Of a stretch of DNA of 64,000 nt, positions 34,560-44,398 are shown in pieces (within the stretch, counting starts at the first letter, position 1; each line of letters starts with the position of its first letter). The position numbers and the translations under genes were made by a program. The notes under the pieces were generated by a model that saw only the letters and a list, made by a program, of their open reading frames with translations, made no database searches and was not told where the DNA came from. This DNA comes from Caulobacter sp. FWC26. Lineage in GTDB: Bacteria; Pseudomonadota; Alphaproteobacteria; Caulobacterales; Caulobacteraceae. The stretch is from assembly GCF_002742645.2 (NCBI RefSeq), contig NZ_CP033875.1, positions 3,264,001 through 3,328,000 on the forward strand, given 5' to 3'.

Positions 34560-35732
34560 GTGCCCGACCTACCCGCCAATTTCACCTTGCTGCAAGTGAC
34601 GCCGGAACTTGAAACCGGCGGCGCCGAACAGACGACGATTGATGTCGCCCACGCCGTGGTCGCGCAAGGCGGCAAGGCGCTGGTCGCGACCCGCGGCGGT
34701 CGGATGGCCGCGCGCTTGGAGGCCGATGGCGGGCGCCTGGCTCAAATGCCGGCCCAATCCAAGAACCCTCTGGTGATCCTGGGCAACGCGGCGCGGCTGA
34801 TCGACCTTATCCGGCGCGAGAAGGTCAGCCTGGTGCATGCCCGTTCGCGCGCGCCGGCGTTCAGCGCCCTGTGGGCCGCCCACGCCACCAAGGTCCCGTT
34901 CGTGGCCACCTATCACGGCGTCTACAACGCCAAATCCGGCCTCAAGCGCTGGTACAACGCGGTGATGACCAAGGGCGCCGTGGTGATCGCCAATTCCGAG
35001 TACACGCGCGAGCACGTCATCCGCGAGCATGGCGTTTCCGCTGACAAGGTGGTGGCCATCCCGCGCGGCGTTGATCTCTCTCGCTTCGAGCCAGGGATCG
35101 TCAGCGCGGACCGGATTGAGGCCCTGCGCAAGGCCTGGGGCGTCGCGCCCGACGAGCGTCGCCTCAAGGTGCTGCTGGCCGGCCGTCTGACGCGCTGGAA
35201 GGGCCAGGGCCTGCTGGTGCAGGCTATGGCGCTGCTGAAGGCGCGCGGCGAGGACAAGATTCTGCTGCTGCTGGCCGGCGACGACCAGGGCCGTAAGGGC
35301 TATCGGGCCGAACTGGAGACAGCGATCGCCGAGGCTGGCCTGCAGGACGCGGTCAAGCTGGTCGGCCATTGCGACGACATGCCGGCCGCCTACCTGCTCA
35401 GCGACCTGGCGATCGCCCCGTCCCTGGAGCCCGAGGCTTTCGGCCGCACAGCCGTGGAACCGCAGGTGATGGGGCGGCCGGTCATCGCCGCCGACCACGG
35501 CGCAACCCGCGAGACGGTCGTCCCGGGCGAAACAGGCTGGCTGGTCGCCCCCGGCGACGCCGAGGCCTGGGCCGCCGCGCTGCTCAACGCCGCCGACATT
35601 GGCGCTTCCGCACGTCAAACCATGGGACAAGCCGCTCGTTTACGTGCACGGCGGTTGTATTCGGTGGACGCGATGTGCGAAGCGACCCTCAAGGTCTATG
35701 CGCGCGTACTGGGTTTGGAGCGTTCGTCTTGA
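34560..35732 (+). CDS. glycosyltransferase family 4-type protein
   Basis: 390 aa, GTG start at 34560. GT-B fold: N-terminal ETGGAEQTTIDVAHAV (nucleotide-sugar / acceptor loop), the linker HGVYNAKSGLKRWYNAVMTK, then the C-terminal donor domain with AGRLTRWKGQG and the E-x7-E motif around PSLEPEAFGRTAVEPQVMGR. Family 4 retaining transferases add hexoses to lipid A core or exopolysaccharide. It overlaps the next gene by four bases (TTGA), and both point to one cell-envelope sugar operon. Confidence 0.9.
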   Translation: MPDLPANFTLLQVTPELETGGAEQTTIDVAHAVVAQGGKALVATRGGRMAARLEADGGRLAQMPAQSKNPLVILGNAARLIDLIRREKVSLVHARSRAPAFSALWAAHATKVPFVATYHGVYNAKSGLKRWYNAVMTKGAVVIANSEYTREHVIREHGVSADKVVAIPRGVDLSRFEPGIVSADRIEALRKAWGVAPDERRLKVLLAGRLTRWKGQGLLVQAMALLKARGEDKILLLLAGDDQGRKGYRAELETAIAEAGLQDAVKLVGHCDDMPAAYLLSDLAIAPSLEPEAFGRTAVEPQVMGRPVIAADHGATRETVVPGETGWLVAPGDAEAWAAALLNAADIGASARQTMGQAARLRARRLYSVDAMCEATLKVYARVLGLERSS

Positions 35733-36700
35733 GCAAGGAGATCAAGAAGGTCCTGGTCATCAAGCTGGGAGCGCTGGGCGACTTCGTCCTGGCCCTGGCC
35801 GCGATGCGCAAGATCCGCGAAGCCCACCCCAAGGCCAAGATCACCCTGCTGACCACCCCGCCCTTCGAGGCGCTGGCCAAGCTCAGCCCCTATTTCAACA
35901 GCGTCGAGACCGACGGTCGGCCGGAGGACTTCGGCCAGACGCTGGCCATGATCGGGCGTATCCGCAAGGCGCGCTACGACCGCATCTATGACCTCCAGAC
36001 CAACAGCCGCACCAACTGGTACTTCCAGCTGCTGCGTCCGTTTGCGCCGCAGTGGAACGGCATCGCGTTTGGCTGCGCCCTGCCGCAGAAGGGGTCGGCC
36101 CGGCTGCGGATGCACACGCTGGAGCGCCAGGCCGATCAGCTTCGCGCGGCGGGCATCTGGCCGGACGCGCCGACCGAGCCCGGCAGCGCGCCGCCGCCCG
36201 ACCTGTCCTGGATCCTGCGCAAGCACAAGGAGCCCCGTCCGGTTGCGGGCGCTGCGGCGCCGCGTCCCTATGTCCTGTTTATCCCGGGCGGCTCGGCCCA
36301 TCGCCTCGAAAAGCGCTGGCCGGTCGAGAACTACGCCCAGTTGGGTTCACTGCTGAAGGCCAAGGGCCTGGACATCGTCATCATCGGCGGTCCGCAGGAA
36401 AGCGCCATGGCCCGCCAGATCCAGAAGGCCGTGGGCGGCGCCCGCGACCTGACCGGCCGCACCGACTTCGCGCAATTGGCCGTGCTGGGGGCCAAGGCGG
36501 CGCTGGCGGTCGGCAATGACACCGGCCCGACCCACCTGCTGGCGGCCGCCGGCGCTCCGACCATCGCCCTCTTCTCCGACGCTTCGGACCCGGAGCTGTG
36601 CGGACCCCGCGGCCACGTGGCGGTAATCCGCTCGCCCGACCTGAAGGCGCTGCCGGTCAGCACCGTGGCCAGCGCGGCGGTGGCGCTGCTGCCGCACTAA
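35729..36700 (+). CDS. glycosyltransferase family 9 (heptosyltransferase-type)
   Basis: 323 aa with a TTG start at 35729 overlapping the upstream TGA. Family-9 marks: VLVIKLGALGDFVLALAAMR near the N-terminus, YDRIYDLQTNSRTNWYF, FIPGGSAHRLEKRWPVENYA, and AVGNDTGPTHLLAAAGAPTI with the conserved D-T-G/S-x-x-H-L donor site. Family members transfer heptose from ADP-heptose in lipopolysaccharide core. The sugar cannot be named here. Confidence 0.9.
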   Translation: MSKEIKKVLVIKLGALGDFVLALAAMRKIREAHPKAKITLLTTPPFEALAKLSPYFNSVETDGRPEDFGQTLAMIGRIRKARYDRIYDLQTNSRTNWYFQLLRPFAPQWNGIAFGCALPQKGSARLRMHTLERQADQLRAAGIWPDAPTEPGSAPPPDLSWILRKHKEPRPVAGAAAPRPYVLFIPGGSAHRLEKRWPVENYAQLGSLLKAKGLDIVIIGGPQESAMARQIQKAVGGARDLTGRTDFAQLAVLGAKAALAVGNDTGPTHLLAAAGAPTIALFSDASDPELCGPRGHVAVIRSPDLKALPVSTVASAAVALLPH

Positions 36701-37296
36701 TACCCCGCGTAGCGCCCCGGCTTGTGGTTGGCGATGATCACCGCGCTCAGCGCCACCGCGCTGGCGATCGACAAGAGCAACTTGTCGAAGCTGATCGTGA
36801 AGAACGCTGCGGCCACCACCAGGCAATCGGCCGCCATCTGCACCTTGCCGGCGCTGATTCCCCGCCGCTCCTGCAGATAGAGCGCCAGGACCCCGACCCC
36901 GCCGACGCTGGACCGGTGACGGGCCAGCGCCAGAATGCCCATGCCGATGATCGTGCCGCCGAAGACGGCCGAGAAGATCGGATCGATACCCCCGACCTTC
37001 AGCCAGTGCGGCATGCCCCAGGCCAGGGCGGCCAGCAACAGGTTCGTCGCCAGGGTCTTGAGGGTGAACGCCCAGCCCAGCGTGCGCTGCGCCAGGACAT
37101 AGAACGGCAGGTTCAGAACGAAGAACACGACGCCGACCGGCCAGCCGCTGAGATAGGAGACGATCAGCGCCACGCCCGCGACCCCACCCGTCACCAGGCC
37201 GGCCGCCTTCAGCAAAGTCAGCCCCACGGCGATGAAGCTGGAACCGATCAGGAGCGCGTGGATGTCTTCGAGGGCGGTGTGGCGGTGCTCGGGCAT
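36697..37296 (-). CDS. YitT family membrane protein
   Basis: 199 aa, five or six membrane helices. The start HALLIGSSFIAVGLTLLKAA, GLVTGGVAGVALIVSYLSGW and FFVLNLPFYVLAQRTLGW, and the repeated GGTIIGMGILALARHRSSVG, match the N-terminal membrane domain of YitT / DUF161; the C-terminal cytoplasmic DUF2179 domain is absent, so it is the short form. Function unknown. It overlaps the end of the converging glycosyltransferase gene by four bases. Confidence 0.85.
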   Translation of the reverse strand: MPEHRHTALEDIHALLIGSSFIAVGLTLLKAAGLVTGGVAGVALIVSYLSGWPVGVVFFVLNLPFYVLAQRTLGWAFTLKTLATNLLLAALAWGMPHWLKVGGIDPIFSAVFGGTIIGMGILALARHRSSVGGVGVLALYLQERRGISAGKVQMAADCLVVAAAFFTISFDKLLLSIASAVALSAVIIANHKPGRYAGY

Positions 37297-37554
37297 GAGT
37301 CGGTCAGGGGTCTTGGTTCAGGGAAAACTCATCCCCGCCTCGCCGTTTCCGTCCCGATTGGCCCGAATGATCGCCGAGCCAAGCCACAGGGCCAAAAAAA
37401 TGGACCCGCCAGCGTCTGTTTGACCGCCTTCGCTTGATACAGCGCAGCGGGCGCGTCATATATCAGGTTCTCGCGGCGCGCCCAGCGCGGCGCGTATGCG
37501 TTCAGCTATATTCTTAGTCACCGCTCTTCATACCAACAGCCTCGGAGCCGCCCT

Positions 37555-38088
37555 ATTCGCCGTCCTATGCAAACGCCGCCCGTCAAGGATGGGCCGCGTA
37601 TCAACGATGAAATCCGCGTCCCCCGCGTCTTGCTGATCGACCAACACGGCGAAAAGCAAGGCGAGATGCCGACCGCGTCCGCTATGGAAGCGGCTGAGGA
37701 AGCCGGCCTGGACCTGGTGGAAATCGTTCCGAACGCCAATCCTCCCGTCTGCAAGATCCTGGACTACGGCAAGTTCAAGTTCCAGGAGCAGAAGAAGAAG
37801 AACGAGGCGCGCAAGCGGCAAAAGGTGGTCGAGCTCAAGGAGATCAAGCTCCGACCGAACATCGACAAGCACGACTATGACGTGAAGGCCAAGTCGATGT
37901 TCCGCTTCTTCGAGGAAGGCGACAAGGTGAAGGTCACCCTGCGCTTCCGGGGTCGTGAAATGGCGCACCCGGAACTCGGCATGAAGCTGTTGCAGCAGGT
38001 CAAGGCCGACTTCGACGAGGTCGCCAAGGTCGAGTACGAGCCGCGCATGGAAGGCCGGCAGATGATCATGATCCTGGCCCCTCGGTAG
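37555..38088 (+). CDS. infC: translation initiation factor IF-3
   Basis: 177 aa if translation begins at the ATT (37555-37557), reading [22 protein letters not shown] lies at 37544-37547, seven bases upstream, whereas the ATG at 37567 has none. The R-R-P opening is typical of alphaproteobacterial IF-3, and ATT starts in infC are classical: IF-3 proofreads its own rare start and so represses itself. N-domain [20 protein letters not shown], linker [15 protein letters not shown]-domain [18 protein letters not shown]-3 blocks 50S joining and checks initiator tRNA. Confidence 0.96.
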   Translation: MRRPMQTPPVKDGPRINDEIRVPRVLLIDQHGEKQGEMPTASAMEAAEEAGLDLVEIVPNANPPVCKILDYGKFKFQEQKKKNEARKRQKVVELKEIKLRPNIDKHDYDVKAKSMFRFFEEGDKVKVTLRFRGREMAHPELGMKLLQQVKADFDEVAKVEYEPRMEGRQMIMILAPR

Positions 38089-38114
38089 GATCGGATCCCA
38101 GGGTAGACACCGAA

Positions 38115-38148
38115 ACGCCCCGGCCCCGCGGCCGGGGCGTTTTTGTTT
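38115..38148 (+). terminator. Rho-independent terminator after infC
   Basis: ACGCCCCGGCC (38115-38125), loop CCGC, GGCCGGGGCGT (38130-38140), then TTTTGTTT. A perfect 11-bp stem, so infC is transcriptionally separate from rpmI-rplT. Confidence 0.93.
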
Positions 38149-38192
38149 TACGGTCGCCAAGATTGGACATCGGGCGTAAATCCCGCCGCCTG

Positions 38193-39383
38193 ATGTCCGA
38201 GCCCGCCCACAGCAACCGCGCCCTGGCCGTCCTTCTCCTGGTTGTCTTCATCAACCTGGTGGGCTTTGGCGTGATCATTCCGCTGCTGCCGTTCTACGCT
38301 CGGTCGATGGACGCCGCGCCGTGGCAGGTGACGACGATGTTCGCCGCTTACAGCCTGGGACAGTTCTTCGGGGAGCCGTTCTGGGGGCGTCTGTCCGACC
38401 GCATCGGCCGGCGGCCGGTGCTGATCGTCACGATCATCGCCAACACCCTGGCCTATCTGGCCCTGGCCTTCGCGCCGAACATCTGGGTAGCCATGGCCAT
38501 TCGGCTGGTTGGCGGCTTTGGCAGCGGCAACATCTCGACCATCCAGGGCTACATGGCCGACGTCACCCCGCCGGAAAAGCGCGCCGGGCGGATGGGCCTG
38601 CTGGGCGCGGCGTTCGGGGCGGGCTTCGTCATCGGTCCGGGCCTGGTGATGGTCATGCGACCAGGCGCCGGCGCCCTAGGCTACCAGTTGCCGCTGTTCC
38701 TGGCCGCCGCCATGGCCGGGACGGCCGCTCTGGGCGTCATCCTCTTCGTCAAGGAAAGCCGCGCGCCATCCGCACCCGGCGCGCCGCAGACCCACCGGCT
38801 GGAGGCCCTGAACCAGGCGGCCGCCCATCCGATCCTCTCGCGCGTGCTGCTGGTCACCCTGATCTCGACCGCCGCCTTCGCGGGCATGGAGTCTGTGTTC
38901 GGTCTCTACGCCGACACGCGCTTTGGCTGGACCGCCAGCCAGGTGGCGGCCTGCTTCGCCTTGATCGGCGTCATCGCCTCGATCGGCCAGGGCGTGCTGA
39001 CCGGCCGCCTGGCCCGACGCTTTGGCGAGGCGCGGGTGCTGACGGCGGGCCTGTCGATCATCGGGACGTCGCTGCTGATCACCCCATTCATTTCCAAGCC
39101 CGCCCTGGCCGTGGTGGCCGTGGCGTGCACCGCGTTTGGCCAGTCGCTGGTGTTTCCCTGCGTCGGGGCCCTGATCTCGCGCGCCACCCCGCCCGATCGC
39201 CAGGGCCAGATGCTGGGTCTGAACATGGCCGCCGGATCGCTGGCCCGAATTGGCGGGCCGCTGCTGGCTGGACCGGTGTTCGGGATCGCCATCGGCGGTC
39301 CCTACTGGGTCGGCGCGGCCCTGATGGTTCCGGCCATCGGTTTCGCGCTCGTCATCGTCCGCCGGACCAAGACGGCCGCCTAA
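38193..39383 (+). CDS. MFS drug-efflux-type transporter
   Basis: 396 aa from the ATG at 38193 (MSEPAHSNRALAVLLLVVFI). About twelve membrane helices. The loop 2-3 motif GEPFWGRLSDRIGRRPVL is the MFS signature A (G-x-L-x-D-R-x-G-R-R), and GFGSGNISTIQGYMADVTPP with P-x-x-x-R-x-x-x-x-G (PPEKRAGRMGLLGAAFG) fits the TetA / DHA1 branch. It likely exports a drug or small solute by proton exchange. It interrupts the usual infC-rpmI-rplT order. Confidence 0.9.
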   Translation: MSEPAHSNRALAVLLLVVFINLVGFGVIIPLLPFYARSMDAAPWQVTTMFAAYSLGQFFGEPFWGRLSDRIGRRPVLIVTIIANTLAYLALAFAPNIWVAMAIRLVGGFGSGNISTIQGYMADVTPPEKRAGRMGLLGAAFGAGFVIGPGLVMVMRPGAGALGYQLPLFLAAAMAGTAALGVILFVKESRAPSAPGAPQTHRLEALNQAAAHPILSRVLLVTLISTAAFAGMESVFGLYADTRFGWTASQVAACFALIGVIASIGQGVLTGRLARRFGEARVLTAGLSIIGTSLLITPFISKPALAVVAVACTAFGQSLVFPCVGALISRATPPDRQGQMLGLNMAAGSLARIGGPLLAGPVFGIAIGGPYWVGAALMVPAIGFALVIVRRTKTAA

Positions 39384-39429
39384 GTGCTTGCCAGAGCCGA
39401 GTCTTTCCTGTAGCTACGCCGCCTTTCCG

Positions 39430-39463
39430 GAACCGCCTGGCCATTGGCATGCCATGGCGGTTC
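39430..39463 (+). promoter_or_regulatory. stem-loop in rpmI leader / after MFS gene
   Basis: GAACCGCCTGGC pairs with GCCATGGCGGTTC (one bulged T), loop CATTGGCAT. No long T run follows, so it may be a weak terminator of the MFS gene or a leader structure for rpmI, whose start is 41 bases on. Confidence 0.5.
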
Positions 39464-39503
39464 GTCATGCTTCTAGAGGACGGGGCGCAAGCTCCGACGC
39501 GAA

Positions 39504-39704
39504 ATGCCGAAGTTGAAGACCAAGTCGGGCGCTAAAAAGCGCTTCAAACTGACCGCCACGGGCAAGCTGAAGGCCGGCGTCGCTGGTAAGCGCCACCGCC
39601 TTATCGGCCACAATGGCAAGTACATCCGCCAGCAGCGCGGCACGAAGGTGATGAGCGAGGCCGACGCCAAGATCATCAAGACCTACCTGCCCTACGGCCT
39701 GTAA
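39504..39704 (+). CDS. rpmI: 50S ribosomal protein L35
   Basis: 66 aa, [20 protein letters not shown] and ending KTYLPYGL; the whole protein follows L35 ([20 protein letters not shown]). Part of the large ribosomal subunit. rplT follows after 15 bases. Confidence 0.98.
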   Translation: MPKLKTKSGAKKRFKLTATGKLKAGVAGKRHRLIGHNGKYIRQQRGTKVMSEADAKIIKTYLPYGL

Positions 39705-39719
39705 GAGGAGCGCTGACAC

Positions 39720-40076
39720 ATGGCTCGCGTTAAACGTGGCGTGGTTGCTCACGCCAAGCACAAGAAGGTTCTCGAGCAAGCCAAGGGCTTCTACGGGCGC
39801 CGCAAGAACACCATCCGTACGGCGAAGGCCGCGGTCGACAAGGCCGGCCAGTACGCCTACCGCGACCGCAAGGTGCGCAAGCGCGCCTTCCGTTCGCTGT
39901 GGATCCAGCGCATCAACGCCGGCGCCCGTTTGGAAGGCTTCACCTACTCGCAGTTTATCCACGGCCTGGACGTGGCGGGTATCGTCATGGACCGTAAGGT
40001 CCTGGCCGATATCGCGGGCAACGACCCGGCTGCGTTCAAGGCCATCGCCGACAAGGTTCGCGCCGCCCTGGCCTAA
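39720..40076 (+). CDS. rplT: 50S ribosomal protein L20
   Basis: 118 aa, usual length. [60 protein letters not shown] and [20 protein letters not shown] are L20. It binds 23S rRNA early in assembly. Co-transcribed with rpmI; a terminator follows at 40111. Confidence 0.98.
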   Translation: MARVKRGVVAHAKHKKVLEQAKGFYGRRKNTIRTAKAAVDKAGQYAYRDRKVRKRAFRSLWIQRINAGARLEGFTYSQFIHGLDVAGIVMDRKVLADIAGNDPAAFKAIADKVRAALA

Positions 40077-40110
40077 GGTCTTTTTGGGTCTTTGATCCAA
40101 CCGATCTTGC

Positions 40111-40143
40111 AAAGCCCCCAGGCGCGAGCCTGGGGGCTTTTTG
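40111..40143 (+). terminator. Rho-independent terminator after rplT
   Basis: AAAGCCCCCAGGC (40111-40123), loop GCGA, GCCTGGGGGCTTT (40128-40140), followed by TT. A 13-bp perfect stem. Confidence 0.92.
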
Positions 40144-40156
40144 CTGTCCGGCGCTT

Positions 40157-40187
40157 TCCTCCTCACCCGTGAAACGGGGGAGGTGGA
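40157..40187. repeat. half copy of the GC-rich palindromic repeat
   Basis: TCCTCCTCACCCGTGAAACG followed by GGGGAGGTGG. It equals the first half of the copy inside the DUF4139 gene at 47190 (CCTCCTCACCCG...GGGGAGGTGG). It lies in the leader of pheS. Confidence 0.6.
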
Positions 40188-40248
40188 TGGGACAAAACCC
40201 AACTATCGGTTCAACCGCCGCTTCAAATCCTCTAGACGGATGCCCGTC

Positions 40249-41322
40249 ATGACCGATCTCAACACTCTCGAAGCCGACGTGCTGGCCCAGGTGGCCGCCG
40301 CCTCGGATCTCCAAGCGCTCGACGCCGTCCGCGTGGCCGCCGTCGGCAAGACCGGCTCGATCTCGGGCCTGCTGAAAACCCTGGGCGCGATGAGCCCCGA
40401 GGAGCGCAAGACCCAGGGCGCGGCGATCAACGCCCTGCGCGACAAGGTCCAGGACGCCATCGGGCAAAAGAAGGCCGCCCTGGAAGCCGCCGAACTGGAC
40501 GCGCGCCTGGCCAGCGAGACGCTGGATCTGTCGCTGCCCGCGCCCTACCGCCGCAAGGGCAGCGTCCACCCGACCATGCAGACCATGGACGAGATGGTCG
40601 CCATCTTCGCCGAGATGGGCTTCGCCGTGGCCGAGGGTCCGGATATCGAGGACGACTTCCACAACTTCACGGCCCTGAACTTCCCCGAGAAGCACCCAGC
40701 CCGTGAGATGCACGACACCTTCTTCTTCAATCCGAAGGAAGATGGTGAGCGCATGCTTCTCCGCACCCACACCAGCCCGGTGCAGGTGCGGACCATGGTG
40801 TCGCAAAAGCCGCCGATCCGGATCATCGCGCCGGGCCGCACCTATCGCTGCGACAACGACGCCACCCACACCCCGGTGTTCCACCAGGTCGAGGGCCTGG
40901 TGATCGACAAGGGTATTCACATGGGCCACCTGAAGTGGACCCTGGAGACCTTCCTGGCGCGGTTCTTCGAGACCGACGCGGTGACCACCCAGTTCCGTCC
41001 GCACCACTTCCCGTTCACCGAGCCGTCGGCCGAGATGGACGTCCAGTGCGACCGCTCAGGCGGCGAGATCAAGATCGGCCAGGGCACGAGCTGGCTCGAG
41101 ATCCTGGGCTGCGGCATGGTTCACCCGAACGTGCTGCGCGCCTGCGGCATCGATCCGGACGAGTACCAGGGCTTCGCCTTCGGCATGGGCGTCGACCGCC
41201 TGGGCATGCTGAAGTACGGCATGCCGGACCTGCGCGACATGTGGTCGTCGGACGTCCGCTGGCTGTCGCACTACGGCTTTAGCGCCTTCGCCGCGCCGAA
41301 CCCGGCCAGCGGCCTGAGCTGA
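40249..41322 (+). CDS. pheS: phenylalanyl-tRNA synthetase, alpha subunit
   Basis: 357 aa from the ATG at 40249 ([20 protein letters not shown]); the ATG three codons upstream is possible. N-terminal coiled-coil (about 1-90), then class II core: motif 1 [19 protein letters not shown], motif 2 [14 protein letters not shown] and [20 protein letters not shown], motif 3 [20 protein letters not shown]. Forms the alpha2-beta2 enzyme that charges tRNA-Phe. pheT follows after a 137-bp repeat-bearing gap. Confidence 0.97.
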   Translation: MTDLNTLEADVLAQVAAASDLQALDAVRVAAVGKTGSISGLLKTLGAMSPEERKTQGAAINALRDKVQDAIGQKKAALEAAELDARLASETLDLSLPAPYRRKGSVHPTMQTMDEMVAIFAEMGFAVAEGPDIEDDFHNFTALNFPEKHPAREMHDTFFFNPKEDGERMLLRTHTSPVQVRTMVSQKPPIRIIAPGRTYRCDNDATHTPVFHQVEGLVIDKGIHMGHLKWTLETFLARFFETDAVTTQFRPHHFPFTEPSAEMDVQCDRSGGEIKIGQGTSWLEILGCGMVHPNVLRACGIDPDEYQGFAFGMGVDRLGMLKYGMPDLRDMWSSDVRWLSHYGFSAFAAPNPASGLS

Positions 41323-41329
41323 ATGAATG

Positions 41330-41445
41330 CTCCCCCTAGCGGGGGAGCTCCCGGCGAAGCCGGGTGAGGGGGAAGTCAGCGCAACGCCTGCAGCTACTCC
41401 CCTCTCCACCGCTTCGCGGTCCCCCTCCCCCAGAGGGGGAGGATT
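41330..41445. repeat. GC-rich palindromic repeat between pheS and pheT
   Basis: CTCCCCCTAGCGGGGGAG, GCTCCCGGCGAAGCCGGGTG and a second half, CTCCACCGCTTCGCGGTCCC then CCTCCCCCAGAGGGGGAGG. The second half is shared with the copy at 47270-47320. It could form several hairpins in the pheS-pheT mRNA. Confidence 0.75.
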
Positions 41446-41459
41446 TTGAGAGACCGACG

Positions 41460-43859
41460 ATGAAATTCACCCTGTCCTGGCTCAAGGATCACCTTGAGAC
41501 CACCGCCACCGTCCCCGAGATCGTCGCGGCCATGACCATGGCCGGGCTCGAGGTCGAGCACGTCACTGATCCGGCGACCAAGCTGGCGCCGTTCACGGTC
41601 TGCAAGATCGTCGAGGCCGCGCGTCACCCGAACGCCGACCGCCTGCAGGTCTGCCAGGTCGACACGGTCGACGGCCGCAAGGAGATCGTCTGCGGGGCGC
41701 CGAACGCGCGCGCGGGCCTGACCACCATCTACGCCCCGATCGGCGCCTATGTGCCGGGCCTGGGCGTAACCCTGGTCGAGAAGCCGGTGCGCGGCGTGGT
41801 CTCGAACGGCATGCTCTGCTCGGCCGCCGAGCTGGAATACGCCACCGAGAGCGACGGCATCATGGAGCTGCCCGATAGCCTCGCCGTCGGCACGCCGGCC
41901 GTCGACGCCCTGGGCCTGGAAGCCGTCATCGACTTTGAAGTCACCCCCAACCGCCCCGACTGGCTGGGCGTCGCCGGCATCGCCCGCGATCTGGCCGCCG
42001 CCGGCGTGGGCACACTGAAGGACCTGTCGATCGCGCCGATCCCGGGAACTTATCCGAGCCCGATCAGCGTCAAGGTCGACGGCGAGGCCTGCCCGGCCTT
42101 CGCTGGCCGCTATATCCGCGGCGTCAAGAACGGCCCCTCGCCCAAGTGGCTGCAGGACCGCCTGACCGCCATCGGTCTGCGCCCGATCAGCGCCCTCGTG
42201 GACGTCACCAACCTGATCGCCTACGACCGCGCCCGCCCGCTGCACGTCTATGACGTGGCCAAGCTGTCGGGGAGCGAGATCTCCACGCGCCTGGGCCGTC
42301 ACGGCGTGAACGGCGACGAGCACCTGATCGCCCTGGACGGCAAGACCTACGAGCTGACGCCGGAGATGTGCGTGATCGCTGACGCGGGCGGCGAGCGTCC
42401 GATCGGCCTCGGTGGCGTCATGGGCGGCGAAAGCACCGGTTGCTCGGACGACACCGTGGACGTCTTCATCGAGAGCGCCTGGTTCGAGCCGATCCGCATC
42501 GCCCAGACCGGCCGCACGACCGGCATCGCCAGCGACGCCCAGTACCGCTTCGCCCGCACCGTCGACACCGGCTCGCTGGTGGACGGGATCGAGCTGGCCA
42601 CCAAGCTGATCCTGGAGTTGTGCGGCGGCGAGCCGTCAGAGGTTCTTTATGTCGGCGAGGTTCCGCCCGCGCCGAAGGGCTTCGCCTTCGACCCCGACTA
42701 TGTCGGCCAGCTGTCGGGCCTGGCCGTGACGCCGGAGAAGACCCACCAGATCCTGGCGGCGCTGGGCTTCGACGTCGCGCTGGGCTCGCCCTGGACCGTC
42801 ACCCCGCCGACCTTCCGCCGCGACGTGGAAGGCAAGGCCGACCTCGTGGAAGAAGTCGCGCGCATCGCCGGTTATGGCGCCCTGCCCTCGACGCCGCTGC
42901 CGGAGGTTCCGCGCGCCGTCGGCGGCATCCTGACCGCCAAGCAGGCCCGCGCCCGCGCCGCCCGTCGCGCCCTGGCGGCCGCCGGCTACGCCGAGGCCGT
43001 GACGTTCAGTTTCACCAACCGCAAGACCGCAGAGCTGTTCGGCGGCGGCCAGGACGTGCTGGTGCTGGCCAATCCGATCGCCTCGGAGCTGGACTGCATG
43101 CGCCCGTCGCTGCTGCCCAACCTGATCGAAGCTGCCGGCCGCAACGCCCGCCAGGGCTTCCCGGACGCGGCCCTGTTCGAGATCGGCCCGACCTTCCACG
43201 GTGACAAGCCCGCCGACCAGCGCACCGTCGTCTCGGCGATCCTGGTCCCCAAGGCTCCGCGCGGCTGGGACAAGGCGCCGCAAGGCGACGTCTTCACGGT
43301 CAAGGCCGACCTGCTGGGCCTGCTGGAAGAGCTGGGCGCACCCGTCGCCTCGCTGCAGACGGCGCAAGGGACCGCCTCGTCCTGGTGGCACCCGGGCCGC
43401 TCGGCGCGCCTGCAACTGGGCCCCAAGGCGGTGATGGCCGAGTTCGGCGAGATCCACCCGGCGGTGCTCAAGGCTCTGGACGTCGCCGGTCCGGTCTATG
43501 GCTTCGAGATCACCCTGGAGGCGATCCCCGAGCCGAAGAAGAAGTCGATCAAGACCCGCCCGGCCTTCTCGCCCTCGGCCCTGATGCCGCTGACCCGCGA
43601 CTTCGCGTTCCTGGTGGAGAAGCCCAAGGCCGCCGGCGATCTCGTGAAGGCCCTGGCCGGCGCCGACAAGGCGCTGATCACCACCGCGCGCGTGTTCGAC
43701 GTCTATGAAGGCCCCGGCGTGCCGGAGGGCTTCAAGTCGGTCGCGATCGAGATCGTGGTCCAGCCGCGCGAAGCCACCCTGACCGAAGCCGAGATCGAGG
43801 CCCTGTCGGCCAAGGTCGTCGCGGCGGCGGAAAAGGCCGGCGGCAAGCTGCGGGGGTAA
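41460..43859 (+). CDS. pheT: phenylalanyl-tRNA synthetase, beta subunit
   Basis: 799 aa. [20 protein letters not shown], the EMAP-like tRNA-binding domain ([32 protein letters not shown]), the B3/4 editing domain ([31 protein letters not shown]), B5 and the catalytic-like core ([20 protein letters not shown]), and the C-terminal anticodon domain ([40 protein letters not shown]). It edits mischarged Tyr-tRNA-Phe and binds tRNA. Follows pheS. Confidence 0.98.
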   Translation: MKFTLSWLKDHLETTATVPEIVAAMTMAGLEVEHVTDPATKLAPFTVCKIVEAARHPNADRLQVCQVDTVDGRKEIVCGAPNARAGLTTIYAPIGAYVPGLGVTLVEKPVRGVVSNGMLCSAAELEYATESDGIMELPDSLAVGTPAVDALGLEAVIDFEVTPNRPDWLGVAGIARDLAAAGVGTLKDLSIAPIPGTYPSPISVKVDGEACPAFAGRYIRGVKNGPSPKWLQDRLTAIGLRPISALVDVTNLIAYDRARPLHVYDVAKLSGSEISTRLGRHGVNGDEHLIALDGKTYELTPEMCVIADAGGERPIGLGGVMGGESTGCSDDTVDVFIESAWFEPIRIAQTGRTTGIASDAQYRFARTVDTGSLVDGIELATKLILELCGGEPSEVLYVGEVPPAPKGFAFDPDYVGQLSGLAVTPEKTHQILAALGFDVALGSPWTVTPPTFRRDVEGKADLVEEVARIAGYGALPSTPLPEVPRAVGGILTAKQARARAARRALAAAGYAEAVTFSFTNRKTAELFGGGQDVLVLANPIASELDCMRPSLLPNLIEAAGRNARQGFPDAALFEIGPTFHGDKPADQRTVVSAILVPKAPRGWDKAPQGDVFTVKADLLGLLEELGAPVASLQTAQGTASSWWHPGRSARLQLGPKAVMAEFGEIHPAVLKALDVAGPVYGFEITLEAIPEPKKKSIKTRPAFSPSALMPLTRDFAFLVEKPKAAGDLVKALAGADKALITTARVFDVYEGPGVPEGFKSVAIEIVVQPREATLTEAEIEALSAKVVAAAEKAGGKLRG

Positions 43860-43865
43860 TCGCTG

Positions 43866-43981
43866 ACTCGCCCCCTCCGGGCCTGCGGCCCTCCTCCCCC
43901 TTAGGGGTAAGAAGGTTCGCGCGCCTTCCGCCCCCTCCGGGGGCGGACGACCTCGCCAAGCGAGGTCCGGTGGGGGCGAGT
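43866..43981. repeat. Caulobacter GC-rich palindromic repeat, copy 2
   Basis: Begins ACTCGCCCCC and ends GGGGGCGAGT, perfect 10-bp terminal inverted repeats. Inside are the same blocks as at 14674-14793: CTCCCCCTTAGGGG, CCCCTCCGGGGGCGGACGAC and CCTCGCCAAGCGAGGTCCGG. Confidence 0.8.
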
Positions 43982-44123
43982 GCTGAATTTCCAGGCGCCC
44001 CGCCTCGCCGAGGGCAAAACCGCCCCGTCCCGCGACCGATCGCCTCTTTCGCCGGCAAGACCTTGCGCAACCGAAAACCCCGCGCTACCTCTAGGCTGCG
44101 CTAACGGAAATCATCGCTTCCAC

Positions 44124-44273
44124 ATGCAATCGACCTTCGCCTTCGCCGCCTTTATGACCACCGGCCTTACCGCCGTGGCCGTGATGTCGTGCGCCGTGGC
44201 GATGTGGAACATGATTAATCAGATTAAAACCGTCCGAGTTCGAACGGGGCAAAATCGGCGCAAGCAGCGGTAG
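44124..44273 (+). CDS. possible small membrane protein, 49 aa
   Basis: MQSTFAFAAFMTTGLTAVAV gives one hydrophobic helix (about 5-30), followed by a basic tail (KTVRVRTGQNRRKQR). There is no strong ribosome-binding site, so the call rests on the hydrophobic-plus-basic pattern and codon use. A terminator follows 42 bases later. Confidence 0.45.
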   Translation: MQSTFAFAAFMTTGLTAVAVMSCAVAMWNMINQIKTVRVRTGQNRRKQR

Positions 44274-44315
44274 GAAACCCTACCAAACCCAAAGCCGAAG
44301 GATCGCAAGATCTCC

Positions 44316-44347
44316 AAAAAGCCCCGCTCCCACGAGCGGGGTTTTTT
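44316..44347. terminator. Rho-independent terminator, bidirectional
   Basis: AAAAA, then CCCCGCTC (44322-44329), loop CCAC, GAGCGGGG (44334-44341), then TTTTTT. Eight-bp GC stem with T runs on both strands. Confidence 0.88.
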
Positions 44348-44398
44348 GTTGCGCGGTTCCTCGGTCCTCCAAGTCTCTCAAGCCAAGGATCGACCCCA

